Of a stretch of 64,000 nt of DNA, positions 34,280 through 46,320 are shown piece by piece (the first letter of the stretch is position 1; every line of letters starts with the position of its first letter). The translations under genes and the position numbers were made by a program. The stretch covers positions 542,001-606,000 of the forward strand of contig NC_132975.1 of assembly GCF_047496725.1 (NCBI RefSeq), written 5' to 3'. This DNA comes from Anoplolepis gracilipes (Eukaryota; Arthropoda; Insecta; Hymenoptera; Formicidae). Under the pieces are notes generated by a model, which saw only the letters and a program-made list of their open reading frames with translations, was not told where the DNA came from and ran no database searches.

Positions 34280-36050
34280 CGGCCACCCGGTATATCACCT
34301 TCTGGTCCGCCTCCTCAGCACCTGAAAAAGAGAAGAGAAACGACCCACCAAGTCGGTCGAACATCTTAATTTTATTATAATTACCCATTTAGTTTTGTCA
34401 CTCTAGTTGCAGTATCTGAAAAATAAAAAGGAAACATAATATTAAGTATGCGTCAATAGAATAACGTAAATTAAGTAATAGCGATAATATAAACCAATGT
34501 TCACTCCACCTCGTCGTCATCACTCTTACTAAACACAAACATACACGTACACATCACCATAGACACACGCATCGAGAATTAACCACCACCCGGTATAACA
34601 AAAATATAAAGTAAATCTATATAACAAGCTAAAATCACTCAAGGAAAGAGATCGTAACTGCGAATGAGCGGAAATACAACTCCCGATACATGTTCACCTT
34701 AATAAATTGACACCCGGTATATAAACTAACATTGTCATATTATCCAAACATTAGTATAAAATAGTGTTTAACAACCGACCGATTCATTTGGTTAAATTCC
34801 ATAAGCTTCATATAATAAACTCCGATCGGTACTTTCGGGACACCCTGTATATGAACTTTCATTAATTATTAAAACTGAGCAAGCCAAGTAACTCGTATGT
34901 GCAATTGCAACTTCCTATGCACAGTCTAAATCACTTTTCTCAATATATCAAAAGTTGTCGCAACATCGAAAAGCACCCAATTTTTAACGATTTAAACATC
35001 ACATAAAAAACCCGCCCAGTGACCTTAATTAATTATTTCCTGGCGCCTTGACTCATAAGGAACCAAAAAAGGTAGCAACTTATAGGGCTACAGCCCCGCC
35101 ATAAAAAGTTAAGCGCACATTGTTATATCTTTAATAATTTATTTATTTTAATCCGCACCTCCAATATATAATTATGCCTTCACTATTAAATGCAGTTTTA
35201 TATCCCAAAGCCGAATTAATACCACAATAACGTACATGTCTAACGATTCTGTCACCCAAATATAATAACTTGTCAATTTTACTCATATTCCACCGCAGCG
35301 CAGTGATTTCATTAAATCCAAATTTTAACAATAATAAAAGATTCGATCAAACCCATCTTCTGCATAATAATTCCTTACCATGAATCCAATTTGGTTTGCC
35401 AATAAAAATCCGGTCAGCTATCATTTATAATTATTTCATATATCAACCATGGAGATAACTTGGTGCATGCACATATACATATATATATATATATATGCGA
35501 CTCGCTGCAGATATCATAATCCACAGATGTTTTAAAGGCAAATTATAATGACCTGACAAGAACTCCTCGAGGCTCAGACAATATTTAAGTAATCAATTAA
35601 AACCAATAATAATTAAAATGAACCACTCATAATACATATATATATATATATATATTATAGTGAAAACAATATAAATATCCCATAAAGAGTTTAAAACGAA
35701 TAAAGCTCTGGAAGATAACTAAAGTTAAATAGTCACACTCAATATATACAATTACTTAATTAACTCTTACTTATACAAGGTGTCTGAAATAACTTGAACG
35801 TGATAATATTCTCAAAACTTCGTTATCATTTTATTGAGGATGAATGATAATTACAATATACATATGCATAATAAACAAAATGACCATACCTATATATACG
35901 GTGGTACGATAATACACACATCATACACTACATAAACCAAGTATAAACGCATAATGAACACCCAGAAATAATTACATAGATACACGCTCCTTAACAAACA
36001 CACCATAAAATTATATAACAATAGTCACTTAATATACCCGGTGATACAAA
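34280..36050 (+). promoter_or_regulatory. Recurrent CACCCGGTATA motif in U3
   Basis: CCACCCGGTATATC near 34284, CCACCCGGTATAAC near 34586, GACACCCGGTATATAA near 34709, GACACCCTGTATATGA near 34839 and ATACCCGGTGATAC near 36035. Five same-strand matches to one core suggest protein-binding sites or traces of old insertions with the common ACACCCTGTATA end. Confidence 0.4.
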
Positions 36051-36955
36051 AATACGCGCGTTATAAACTTATCATCTACACAATGTTTAATCAGTATCTG
36101 ACTATTATAGACATATTATCCACCCAGTAACACGCAAATACACACACTCTATAAATAATTTATATACATAGTGACCCATTAGTACGCACAAATAAAGCAC
36201 TCTCAATAAACCTATTATAAACTTATTACAGGCATATTCATATATTAACATACACATAATCAATGTATCATATACATGGTAACGCAATAGTTTCGGATCT
36301 TATAACTAATTCATACATATTCCAAGCGTATCACTTAAATTACACACTCAACCTCTCACAATATAAACTTGTCTTAAATTTATGCATTTATACACACTTA
36401 CACACTCCTCATCCATCCATTGTAAATATATCACGGCATATTACATGTGCATTTATACCATTATTACATATATATATATATATAAACCTTTACTACTAGT
36501 TATAATGATATACATACATACATATAGTTATATAATAGCGAGTTTAACGTCTGTAGACTAATTTAGATCTTGTAATCCACGAATAACATTATGCGACATC
36601 ATAGATAATTGTTAATTAATAAGTTAATTAGCGTAATGCTCTCATATCTCTACAATTATTTAAGTACAACGCTATAATACAATGCGGCGATAAGTAATTA
36701 ATCAGATAAGTTATCGTAACGCTAGTAATAATTGCGATATATCTAGAAATAACGATATAGATATTACATTATAATGCTAGTCCCGAAGGTTCTAGAACAT
36801 TCAGGAACCGCCGGATCACGTGAAAATTTCGGACAAACACCGTGATAGCTTACTATTGCCCGGCGCGTGATACCCGTGACAAACAAGCATGACCAGGATC
36901 GGACCACGTTGCGCGCGCTATAATTCAGAAGGTGGGAGCCCTCAGCGACCACGGG

Positions 36956-37040
36956 TATATAAACGGGAGCACCGTGTGCTCAAAAATCAGAGTATTCAGT
37001 TCTCGCCTAGACAGTTCAGATCATTAGACAGTTCAGATCA
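36956..37040 (+). promoter_or_regulatory. Core promoter in the 5' LTR of copy B
   Basis: TATATAAA at 36956-36963, GAGCACCGTGTGCTC (6-bp inverted repeat) at 36967-36981, initiator candidates TCAGA (36987) and TCAGTT (36996), then two direct repeats of AGACAGTTCAGATCAT. Spacing fits an arthropod TATA-initiator promoter and places the R start near 36990. The same block recurs in the 3' LTR at 51371. Confidence 0.7.
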
Positions 37041-38335
37041 TATTTAGTATTCGGCTTTCGCCCGACAGTAAAATCTGTTGTACGGTTCGTTCCGACCATT
37101 CAGTTTTCGCATAATCAGTATTCGATCAGCAGTCAATACTCGATTCATACAGTACCCAGTAAATTCATTGTACGTACAGACAGTCATTTATACGATTTAA
37201 TAATCGGTTATCCTTATAACATTCAATCATACATACGCTCTCGCAAGTTTTCGCGCAGTGTAATTAATATTATATCTTCGAATCAGTGGTTTCTAGTTCA
37301 TTACGGTATTATTCACACAAAATCATTAATTCAGAGAGACTTCGAGACTAGCATATCGCGAATACTATTAATTAGCCTTCAGTTCTTACGTTTACTGTCG
37401 TATAAATCTATTCTTGATTATTTGTATCCACTGTTACTATTATATTTCCTTTCTCTTTATCGATTTCCACGGCGCTCACAATACATATCGAATTCTATCT
37501 ATCACTTTTAAAGATATTTTATCTAAATTTTCGTTTGCAGTGAATTACTTCTATCAACAATATAAGCGTATTATCTTTTCCTCTCCATGCAATTGTTAAT
37601 GCCGCCTATCTATAATATCGTTTACGCGTCCGAAACCAGTCTGTGCGTGAAATCATAGTCGAAGGAAAGTTCTATTAACTAATGTTGTAATACTAATATT
37701 GTAGATCCACATTCTTGTGTACACCCGCGTTACAGTGTGCTTCCCAGTGGTTCCTGTAACACATAACAATTTAGTGAAGTGAGTACGTTGTCGTAATTAT
37801 TAAGATATATTCGTGTAATCATTAATCATATTGTTTACGTGTAATTACTCGAAATATACATACTTGTGTCAGTTCGCGGCCCCTGTCCATTCCGGGCGTC
37901 GGTCATCTTTTCGGTGTCAATTCTTCTCGCCGTTAACCTCTCGCGTCTATACCTGTAAATATAAAGACAAGCTTTCTATTCTAATTTTAATATTGAAATT
38001 ATCGGGCAAATTAGTGCTACTTATCTGACGAGGTCATCCTTCCTTCAAGCCTACTTCGGGCTCTCTCTTTCATCCTGCGGCGACGCGCGCCTCCTCCAGG
38101 GCGTTCTTGTATTCCCTATAGCTTCTTCCTATATATTTTTTTTTTTTCTTTTCTTTCTTTCTTTTTTTTTCTTTTCTTTTCCCTTTCCGCTCACCAGTGG
38201 CAAGGTCCGCGACGTCCGCCTTGACATACCCAGAGCCTCAGATATCTGTAACTTATAATCGAAGAGATTAATATTTTATTCGGACGTCTTCATAGGGAAT
38301 GTCATTAGACAGAGAGCGATAACCATTCTTACCTA

Positions 38336-38637
38336 CACCGTAGGGCGCCTCCTCCAGGGCGACCTACATCCTTCCTACGTAGTGTGCCTCTTTCAGGGCG
38401 ATTCTACGTCCCTTCTAGCAGTGCGCCTCATTCAGGGCGGCTCTGCCTTCATCCTTCGTAGTGCGCCTCCTTCAGAGCCGGACTACCCCTCTCTAGGTCG
38501 CACGCCTCTCTCAGGGCGAACGACTCTCTTCTCCGAGGAGCGCCTCTTTCAGGGCATTCCGCCTCCTAGCGTGCAGCGCGCCTCTGTCAGGGCGATCTGC
38601 CTCCTCTCAGTCCACGAACCGCGCCTCTGTCAGGGCG
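38336..38637 (+). ncRNA. Array of eight conserved hairpins in R/U5
   Basis: Eight units with core GCGCCTCNNTCAGGGCG start at 38345, 38384, 38423, 38463, 38502, 38540, 38578 and 38621 (spacing 38-43); a ninth lies alone near 38089. In each, CGCC pairs with GGCG around a short loop (unit 4 is altered). Six of the eight also have outer 4-5 bp stems at the same offset, with different sequences: GTAGG/CCTAC, CGTAG/CTACG, GCAG/CTGC (twice), GTAG/CTAC and GTCG/CGAC. Sequence changes that preserve pairing point to selection on RNA or DNA structure. Spacing is not a multiple of three and stops occur, so it is not a coding repeat. Role unknown; packaging, dimerisation or protein binding are possible. 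Confidence 0.6.
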
Positions 38638-38900
38638 TCTCTCACAATTCCTCCGATCGCTCTTCTTGATCTAAAATATAGAATAAATATTAAATTAAAG
38701 TAAACTCATTAAGGCTCACCCTGTCCCCGCAACCCGTCAGATAAGGTCAAGTCAACTCGTTTACCAATTTACTTTAACGCGTATGTTTTTTTTTTTTTCC
38801 TTTTCATCACTCGCGTTACTATTACTAACCCCAGTCTATACCCCTCCGCGTATTCAACTATGGCGTCGATTATGATTTCGCTTACCTTCTTAGCTGCGTC

Positions 38901-39317
38901 ATGGGTCGGTCACGTCGAGCAGGGCGTGCTCACCAATTGAAGCGCCTCATCCGGTCACTATACCAAGGCGGCTCCTACCTGACGGTCCGAACAGCTGCGT
39001 CGCCACCAGGTAGTCAGAGCCCAGCATCCGTCGGGTATTTCACTTACCCTCCACCGGGAACCCATACATCGGAGTCATCAACCCCCGACCAGCTACACGA
39101 CGCCGTCACTCCACCGGCATCCAGTAGCGGGGTCGTCGCTTCCTCACATAGGCCCTTACCGCCTATCGAATACCGTCCGTGGCCCGTGCCCCCGCCGTTG
39201 ATAGACTTCGGGATTACGCAACCGAGGATCATTTCCTCCCAGGCTTTCTTCGGGCGAGTATGCATCCTGTCGTCCGCTGAAGCACCTATCAATTCGCCTC
39301 CTGATAACCGTCCGTGA
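38901..39317 (+). CDS. Possible LTR-encoded 138-aa Pro/Ser-rich protein
   Basis: An ATG frame in the sense direction within U5, downstream of an acceptor-like CTTACCTTCTTAG. The N-terminus is basic (MGRSRRAGRAHQLKRLIRSL); the remainder is rich in Pro and Ser, without recognisable domains. Copies at 5665-6081 (-), 20105-20521 (-) and 53319-53735 (+) differ by one residue. Because whole LTRs are nearly identical, this conservation is no proof of coding. It might be an accessory product or chance. Confidence 0.25.
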   Translation: MGRSRRAGRAHQLKRLIRSLYQGGSYLTVRTAASPPGSQSPASVGYFTYPPPGTHTSESSTPDQLHDAVTPPASSSGVVASSHRPLPPIEYRPWPVPPPLIDFGITQPRIISSQAFFGRVCILSSAEAPINSPPDNRP

Positions 39318-39590
39318 TTTAATTGTCTAATCGTCTTGAAAAATATAATATAACTGTACATATATGTTTATTATAAAATAATGATAAATACATAAAAATC
39401 AGTATACGTAAACAATCTGCATTCATTGTCTACTCACTTCACATCCTCCCTATTATCTATTACGTCCCGACCTCTAGTTTCCGGTGCACCGCTACGCTGA
39501 TCGTGACAGGTTTACCGCTCGGCCACCGCGATCCGCGTACACCAACCATCGTAACCGCACCTCGCTCGCGAACGCAGAGGACGTAACAAC

Positions 39591-39660
39591 TGGTGACAGC
39601 GGCGGGACGTAACAACTGGTGACAGCGGTGGGATGTCACAACTGGTGACAGCGGTGGGAT
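39591..39660 (+). other. Tandem primer-binding sites (26-bp unit, three copies)
   Basis: TGGTGACAGCGGYGGGA occurs at 39591 (inside the LTR end), 39617 and 39643, separated by GACGTAACAAC or GATGTCACAAC, which are copies of the LTR terminus. TGGTGACAGCGGTGGGAT is complementary to a tRNA-Leu-type 3' end (ATCCCACCGCTG...CACCA). Copy A has one unit fewer. Confidence 0.8.
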
Positions 39661-40105
39661 ATTACCGCTAAAAATCAGTGCAAAAATAAAAGTTACTATT
39701 CTTCGTTATCGAAAACGAGTACATTTTCTCAAGAAAATCTTTCTTTCTTAAAATCATCATCGCGAATTATTTCTTTTACTAGTCTCGAAGGAAATTAAAA
39801 GTAAAGTTACAATTAAAGTCTTTTCAAACCTCAATAAATAAACAAATCGGTCGTTGTCCATCAATCCTTATACCTTAATACTACTTCAAAATTCTTCGTA
39901 AAATATATGTATCCATGTTATATGTATCCAAACTAATTTAACCACTAACCTCTTAGGTGATAATTACCTGTTCATAATCGTGATAACTGGTGATTGTACG
40001 CGATTCCGCTTTCGCATACCCGCAACAAAAAGAAATTATATACGCACAATCGTTCGCAACCGCGAGTCCTGCTATACCATCGATAATAAATACTTACCTT
40101 TAAAT

Positions 40106-41446
40106 ATGGCTCAATCCGATGATCTCTCGGGAAACATAGAACGCGAAAACCATGAGGAAGCTTTTAGAGATCTACGCGAAAAAGAAAGAGAATTAAAAAT
40201 CCGAACTGAAATGTTGGAAAACATGATGCGCGCGTTCGCTAAAAATCTACCCGGTTTGCAGGCCTCGAGCCCAGCGGACGTAACAAATAACGCGCCTCCA
40301 TCGTTTAACATGTCGAACGCCTCGTATAACGATATCAAGCCCACGACCTCAGCCGCCGGAATCGACGGTTCTCATTATCCTATGGGATATCCGAAATCAT
40401 ATCTGCGCGACGCTCTCGAACTGGTGCCGAAATACGACGGGCATAACATCCCCGTGCTACAATTCGCTAGGGCATGCAAAAGGGCAAAAGAATCGGTACC
40501 GTTGGTAGACGAAGCATTATTTGTCCGTATGCTACGAAATAAATTAACGCACCACGCATATTTAGCCGTAGAGGATGAAATCCACCCGACCGTGGAAAAA
40601 TTTCTCGACTGCCTCAGGCGAACTTTCGGTCCCGCTAGAAGCTCGAACTATTATCGCGGACAATTAAGCATGGCATACAAAAAGCCGAACGAGCACATAC
40701 TTGACTACATCGGGCGTGTTAAGGATCTGAAAACGGCCATAATTGAAGGAGATCAAGTCCAACTCGGTAGACCGTTATCCGAAAATGAGATTGCCGGAAT
40801 AGAAGGTTTCGCGTTAGAAGCGTTTTACGAAGGACTTCCACGCGAATATAGAATAGAACTTCGCGCTGAAGGATATAGTAGCCTCCCCGACGCCTGCTCT
40901 AAAGTGGTCACAATTAATAAACGCCTAGAAAGAGAGGAGATAAGATACAAGAGCACTCGAAACGCGAACGGTAACAATAATCACAATAGTAACGCTGCAC
41001 CGGCCCCCGTGACGCAAATTCTCCAACGCGATCAGACTGCGGTAGCGAATACGCCGCCCGGTCCCGGGAATGCACACGAACGAAAAATTTGCGGGTACTG
41101 CCAAAAGATCGGACACCTCATACACGAGTGCCGTAAACGACAGTATCGCGAAAAGTACAATAACAATAATAATAATAATTATTCCAATAACTCTCATAAT
41201 ACGCACGCTAATAGTAATATGAATAATCCACCTCCGCGAAATTCGGGAAACCGAACAGAGGTCTCGGTCAACGGAGCGTCCCGAGGCCCTTTCCAAATCC
41301 GCTCCACCCTCTGCATGGAAGGGAAACCAGATCCCTTCACGTCCTCCGAGGAGACGACGGAAACGTACCGGCCGTCGAGCTCGCATCACCGTCTTTCCGA
41401 GGACCAACAGCCTTCATGCTCGATACAGGAGCACAGCCTAATATAA
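40106..41446 (+). CDS. gag: Gag of copy B
   Basis: A 446-codon frame from ATG 40106, about 490 nt after the LTR. Residues ~10-60 are a charged helix (HEEAFRDLREKERELK). The capsid region follows, with YLRDALELVPKYDGHN near residue 105 and YRGQLSMAYKKPN near 185. A CCHC zinc knuckle (CGYCQKIGHLIHEC) near residue 330 is followed by an Asn-run. Gag forms the particle and binds the RNA. The last 50 codons overlap the pol frame. The frame is open upstream to a GTG at 39980, but the ATG context and Gag-like start favour 40106. Confidence 0.92.
   Translation: MAQSDDLSGNIERENHEEAFRDLREKERELKIRTEMLENMMRAFAKNLPGLQASSPADVTNNAPPSFNMSNASYNDIKPTTSAAGIDGSHYPMGYPKSYLRDALELVPKYDGHNIPVLQFARACKRAKESVPLVDEALFVRMLRNKLTHHAYLAVEDEIHPTVEKFLDCLRRTFGPARSSNYYRGQLSMAYKKPNEHILDYIGRVKDLKTAIIEGDQVQLGRPLSENEIAGIEGFALEAFYEGLPREYRIELRAEGYSSLPDACSKVVTINKRLEREEIRYKSTRNANGNNNHNSNAAPAPVTQILQRDQTAVANTPPGPGNAHERKICGYCQKIGHLIHECRKRQYREKYNNNNNNNYSNNSHNTHANSNMNNPPPRNSGNRTEVSVNGASRGPFQIRSTLCMEGKPDPFTSSEETTETYRPSSSHHRLSEDQQPSCSIQEHSLI
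41287..41293 (+). promoter_or_regulatory. Candidate -1 ribosomal frameshift heptamer
   Basis: CCCTTTC sits as C CCT TTC in the gag frame (X_XXY_YYZ), 153 nt before the gag stop. The pol frame is open from here through the protease. CCC/TTT with a final C is an acceptable, if not optimal, slippery site. I did not fold the downstream region. Confidence 0.55.
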
Positions 41447-44400
41447 TAAAGAAAGGTTGCATTAAATCCGATATTCAAATCAACAACAAGGAGACTATCC
41501 AATTAACGGGTATCACCGAAAATGTTGTCACCACTCTGGGATCCGCCATAGCATACGTTTCGGAAACCCCAGTAGTTTTCCACGTGGTAGCCGACGAATT
41601 CCCTATAATCACACAGGGCATATTAGGTTCGTCGTTCTTCACTGAACATAACGCGTGCATTAATTACGGTAATAAGTTAATCACGTGGCGCGACTGCGCG
41701 TTTCCATTCAAGGACAAGGAGTCCATTGTCATACCCTCACGTATGAAGCTGGGAATCACGGTCCGCATAGCTAATCCGGAAATTAAAACGGGTTATCTCG
41801 CCCCGATACGCGCCCGCGACGCGGTCTTCGCCGGAGATGCACTTGTCACGTGTATCAACGACAAGGCATATATCGGCATCACGAATACATTAGACGAAGA
41901 AGTAGAAATTATAATACCTACCGTTACGCTAACAGAAGTAACAAAAATATCACAGGACCCCCCTTCCAGGGAGCCTCTGAGGCAACCCTCTAGCCCATCG
42001 GGCAATAGTCCCGTCAAAATTCAAGCGAGCAAAAGCCTTCGCACCCAAGAAGCACGCACTGCACCTGCAACAAGTCAAGATAATTTTACTACATGCAAAA
42101 ATAAACAACCAAACAAACTACACAATAACACAAAGACCAAGATACACATTGAAAACAACAAACAATCAAACTCATCATTTAACAAACAAAATACGCTACA
42201 AAACCAAAATACATTTACCCCCTCTCTTCCTCTTCTTAATACACCAACACAAAACGTCGATCCCGACTATCATCTCTACGGGCAGGAGCACTGCCTTCCC
42301 CTTGTCGCACCAAGGTGCGGCGTCGACCTAGGTCGACATCCCAATACCTCTCCCGATTATCCCCCATCCCTTCCTACAAAAAATGCAACACTTCAAGCTA
42401 CAATCGTTTCTACGCACACGTCCCTTGATTCTAATACTATTATCACAAATCATTCTCACATTACTTACACAGAAAGGGGATCCTTATCTCCGCCGGCGAA
42501 CGACGATGCCGCTCTCGCGTCGGTGCGAACCCCTTCCTCTGGTCTCGGCCCAGGCGGTCAATCTTCTATAATTGCTCTTCCTTACTTTCCTCTAAACCCC
42601 GCAAAAGCGGATGACTCACCCCCTTTGTGCGTAGCTACAAATAAGCAACCTGAAACAAATAATAATATACATCATTTCACTCTCATCGATCAGCGTGCAT
42701 CTAATCTTGCGAAATACAACGACATACACAAAATGCAAATAGTTAATATGGTAAACGAGAAGATACATTGGAAAAACTTAAGGAACTCACCCGAGATACT
42801 CACCCAGCGCGAACACAATCATAAGGAAGACTCTACACCGGACAGAATTACTCAAATAATACGACTCTTGCGCCTCGATCATCTTAACGACCTAGAAAAA
42901 GAGAATATTTTTGAACTAATAAAACGACACAATGACAGATTCTACGTACCAGGAGAATATCTGGACCAAACTTCAACAATCACCCATAAAATAATCACTT
43001 CGGACGAGATACCTATACACACGAAGCAGTATAGATTTCCGCCAATACATCGAGAAGAAATAAATAAACAGGTCAACGAGCTCCTTCAGAAAAATATAGT
43101 GACACCATCCACTTCACCGTACAGTTCCCCCGTCTGGATCGTTCCGAAGAAACCGGACTCAACTGGAAACAGGAGATGGCGAATGGTCATCGATTACAGA
43201 AGGCTCAACGAAAAAACGCTAGGAGACGCCTACCCTCTGCCAAATATCAGCGATATCCTCGACCAGTTGGGCAGTGCAAAATATTTCTCCGTCCTCGACC
43301 TCGCCAGTGGGTTCCATCAAATCCCAATGGATCCCAAGGATGCGCACAAAACAGCTTTCTCTACACCACATGGCCATTACCAATTCTCCAGGATGCCATT
43401 CGGACTCAGAAACGCACCGGCCACTTTCCAACGATTAATGGACCAAATATTGACCGGATTGCAAGGTATAGAACTTTTGGTGTACATGGACGACATAGTG
43501 ATATACGCAAGCTCGTTACGGGAACATGACATTAAAATGGATAAATTAATGAAACGTTTAAAAACCGCCAATCTCACTTTACAACCAGATAAATGTGAGT
43601 TTTTGCGACATGAAGTCGTCTATCTCGGGCACGTAATTACAGATACTGGCGTACGCCCTGACCCCCAGAAAGTCTCAGCTGTTAAAGACTTTCCAGTTCC
43701 AAGGAGTCTGAAAAACGTACGACAATTTCTAGGCTTATCAGGCTACTACCGCCGCTTCATCCCCGATTTTTCAGGAATAGCTAAACCAATGTCGGACCTC
43801 CTGAAGAAAAACAGTACCTTCTCATGGAACGAAAATACACAACACGCTTTTGAGACTCTTCGAAGACGACTCTGCGAAGAACCGGTACTGCAATTCCCGG
43901 ATTTCACGCGAGAATTCCTGCTCACTACGGACGCATCTGACTACGCTATCGCTGGAGTCCTAAGCCAAGGAACAATCGGCCATGACTTGCCAATCGCGTA
44001 TACGTCCAGAGTACTCAATTCAGCCGAAAGGAACTACTCGACAACAGAGAAAGAGCTGCTAGCCATAATTTATTGCGTCGGACACTTCAGACCTTACCTC
44101 TACGGGCGCAAGTTTACGCTCGTGACGGATCACCAACCGCTCGCCTGGTTAAACCGAGTGAAGGACCCGACCTCTCGCCTTATGCGATGGCGCCTGAAAC
44201 TCGAAGAATACGAATATACAGTCGCATACAAGACAGGTGTCACGAACAAAAATGCCGATGCCCTGTCCAGAAATCCTATAACCGCTACTGTTTCCATTCT
44301 CCCGATCGAAAAAAAACGCATACGTCTCCCTCAGAAAGTACGAGACCTAATTACAAGCACTGACGATGACAGTTCTGATGATGAAAGGCGTCGGAAAGTA

Positions 44401-46320
44401 CCTACCAGAAGGTCTACGGTCGAGAGTGAAATAATCACCTCACGGCCGTATGTTGTAGCTTCCGACTCTTCTGAGGAAATATTCGACAGTAAACCTCTAT
44501 CATCCGGTCCACCTCCCCCCACATCTTCCCATCCTTCACCTTCCCCACGTTTCACGAATAACCAACAATCACCACCGTTAATTACGAAAGGACTCTTGGA
44601 CCTCCTTGACGAACAGACGAACAATGAACGCGTCGATAACGTAGCGCAATTTCAGTCACGAGGAAAAACAATATCACACTTACCTTCTATACCCCCAGAA
44701 CCTCCACCCGACCCCGTGACAGAACCGCCGGACGAAACCACTGTTGACGACAACAGCGATAAGGAATTCGATACCTTGGAAATTCTTCCCGAAGAAGAAA
44801 CTCTGCAAATGAGACCAGAATTAATAACCACCCATAGCACAAGATGCCGTATAAAAAAACGCAACATACCATTACTGAATTGCAACGATAACACAATCAT
44901 ACTGGTCACCGTTGATAAACACCCCTTCGATAAAGGAGCTATGGAATTACAGCAAGATGGATACCTACCTCCGCTAGACGACTTAATGCTCGGAAGAGCG
45001 CGAGTCTATCCATCCATAGACGCGGGACGACACATTATAGTACTACCTGCAAAAGAGAAAAGAACAACATTATTGGACGAAGAAATCTTAAAGGAATGTT
45101 TCAGATCAACCCTCGACGTGATGACGGAATTACAACTACATACTGTTAGCATACGAGAGACACCCAGCCTCGACACGATACCATGGGATCGAGTCTTACA
45201 GACACTGCAAGCGATACTCTCCGAAAGGCCCGTCACCATCAGCATATGTCATGGACCAACCGTCACCCCTCCGGTAGAGGACCGTACAGCGATAATCCGC
45301 GAAAATCACGAATCTGCCGTCGGTGGACACAAGGGCGTCACGAAGACGTACCAGCGAATTAAACAAAGGTTTACATGGAACAAAATGAAAGGCGATATAT
45401 TAAACTACATCAGGAATTGTCGAACGTGTCAATCTATGAAACTAGTCAGAAGGAAGACTCGACAACCAATGATATTGACCGACACACCTGGACGCGCCTT
45501 CGACAAAGTGGCTCTCGACATAGTAGGACCACTCAGAACCACTCCTAGCGGCAACTCATACGTTCTAACGATGCAAGATCTCCTCACAAAATACTCAGTA
45601 TACGCACCACTACCAGACGCTAGAGGCGAAACCACGGCGAACGCCTTTATCCACTATTTTATCTGTCGTTTTGGATGCCCCCGAAGCATACTCACCGACC
45701 AAGGGACGAACTTTACCGGTGTACTCATGAAAAGCGTAACCAAAAAGTTCCGTATCCAACACTTCCGAACGACTGCTCACCATCCACAATCTAATGGGTC
45801 ACTCGAAAGGTCGCACCTCGTTCTAATGGAATACCTGAAGTGCTTCGTCAATAAGGAAGAAGCATGGGACGACCTCATTGAGCGTGCCAGTTTTTCGTAT
45901 AATACCTCAGTACACGAAGGTACCGGGTACACACCTCACGAATTGATCTTCGGACGTGTCGCCAGAGTTCCATCGGGACACAACCCCGAAGAAGATCCTG
46001 AAACATATCACTCCTACTTAACAAACCTGTTCGAAAAAATCTGTGATATACAGGAAGTCGCTAGAGCTAATCTCATTAGGGCTAAAGAGCGCTCCAAAAA
46101 TTACTACGACAAACGCGTAAACCCGACGACTTTCAACGCAAACGATAACGTCTTTCTATTAAACGAGAGTAAAACAGATAAATTCGGAAAAGAATATCAC
46201 GGCCCGTACCGCATTATCGAAATCCTCGACCACGAAAACGTGCGAATTCAAATTAATAAATCAACGCGAATAGTGCACGTCAATAGACTACGGAAAGCCC
46301 ACTACGGCGAACCAGGATGA
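41294..46320 (+). CDS. pol: Pol polyprotein of copy B
   Basis: Probably made by -1 frameshifting from gag; an internal ATG at 41416 marks a 1,634-codon frame, used for numbering here. Protease: LDTGAQ at 2-7. RT: from about 550, with WRMVIDYRRLNEKT, FSVLDLASGFHQIP, MPFGLRNAPATFQR and YMDD at about 690. RNase H: TDAS near 837, STTEKELLAI, and TDHQPLAWL. Integrase: HHCC finger (HESAVGGHKG...CRTCQ) from about 1298, then DDE at about D1368, D1427 and E1463, within ALDIVGPL, LTDQGTNF and SLERSHL. Two linkers are unusually long: about 330 residues between protease and RT (Asn/Gln/Thr-rich) and about 335 between RNase H and integrase (acidic, Pro/Ser-rich). There is no internal stop and no catalytic residue is missing, so it is likely functional. 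Confidence 0.94.

Larger units (their letters stand above)
33938..39614 (+). repeat. 5' LTR of copy B (5.68 kb)
   Basis: TGTCACGTCC...GACGTAACA. U3 is about 3.05 kb, AT-rich, with several ACACCCGGTATA-like motifs. The TATA box is at 36956. R plus U5 is about 2.6 kb and carries the hairpin array, a long pyrimidine tract ending in a strong acceptor (CCGCTCACCAG, about 38195), and a 138-codon frame. A donor-like GAAGTGAGTACG at 37776-37787 is a candidate 5' splice site for env mRNA. Confidence 0.93.

Noticed and set aside
38336..38637. CRISPR-like array or coding repeat
   Set aside because: Units are imperfect hairpins in a eukaryotic retrotransposon, spacers are part of the stems, and the spacing is not a multiple of three.
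41321..41327. GGGAAAC heptamer in the gag-pol overlap
   Set aside because: Its first base is at codon position 1 of gag, the wrong phase for -1 slippage.
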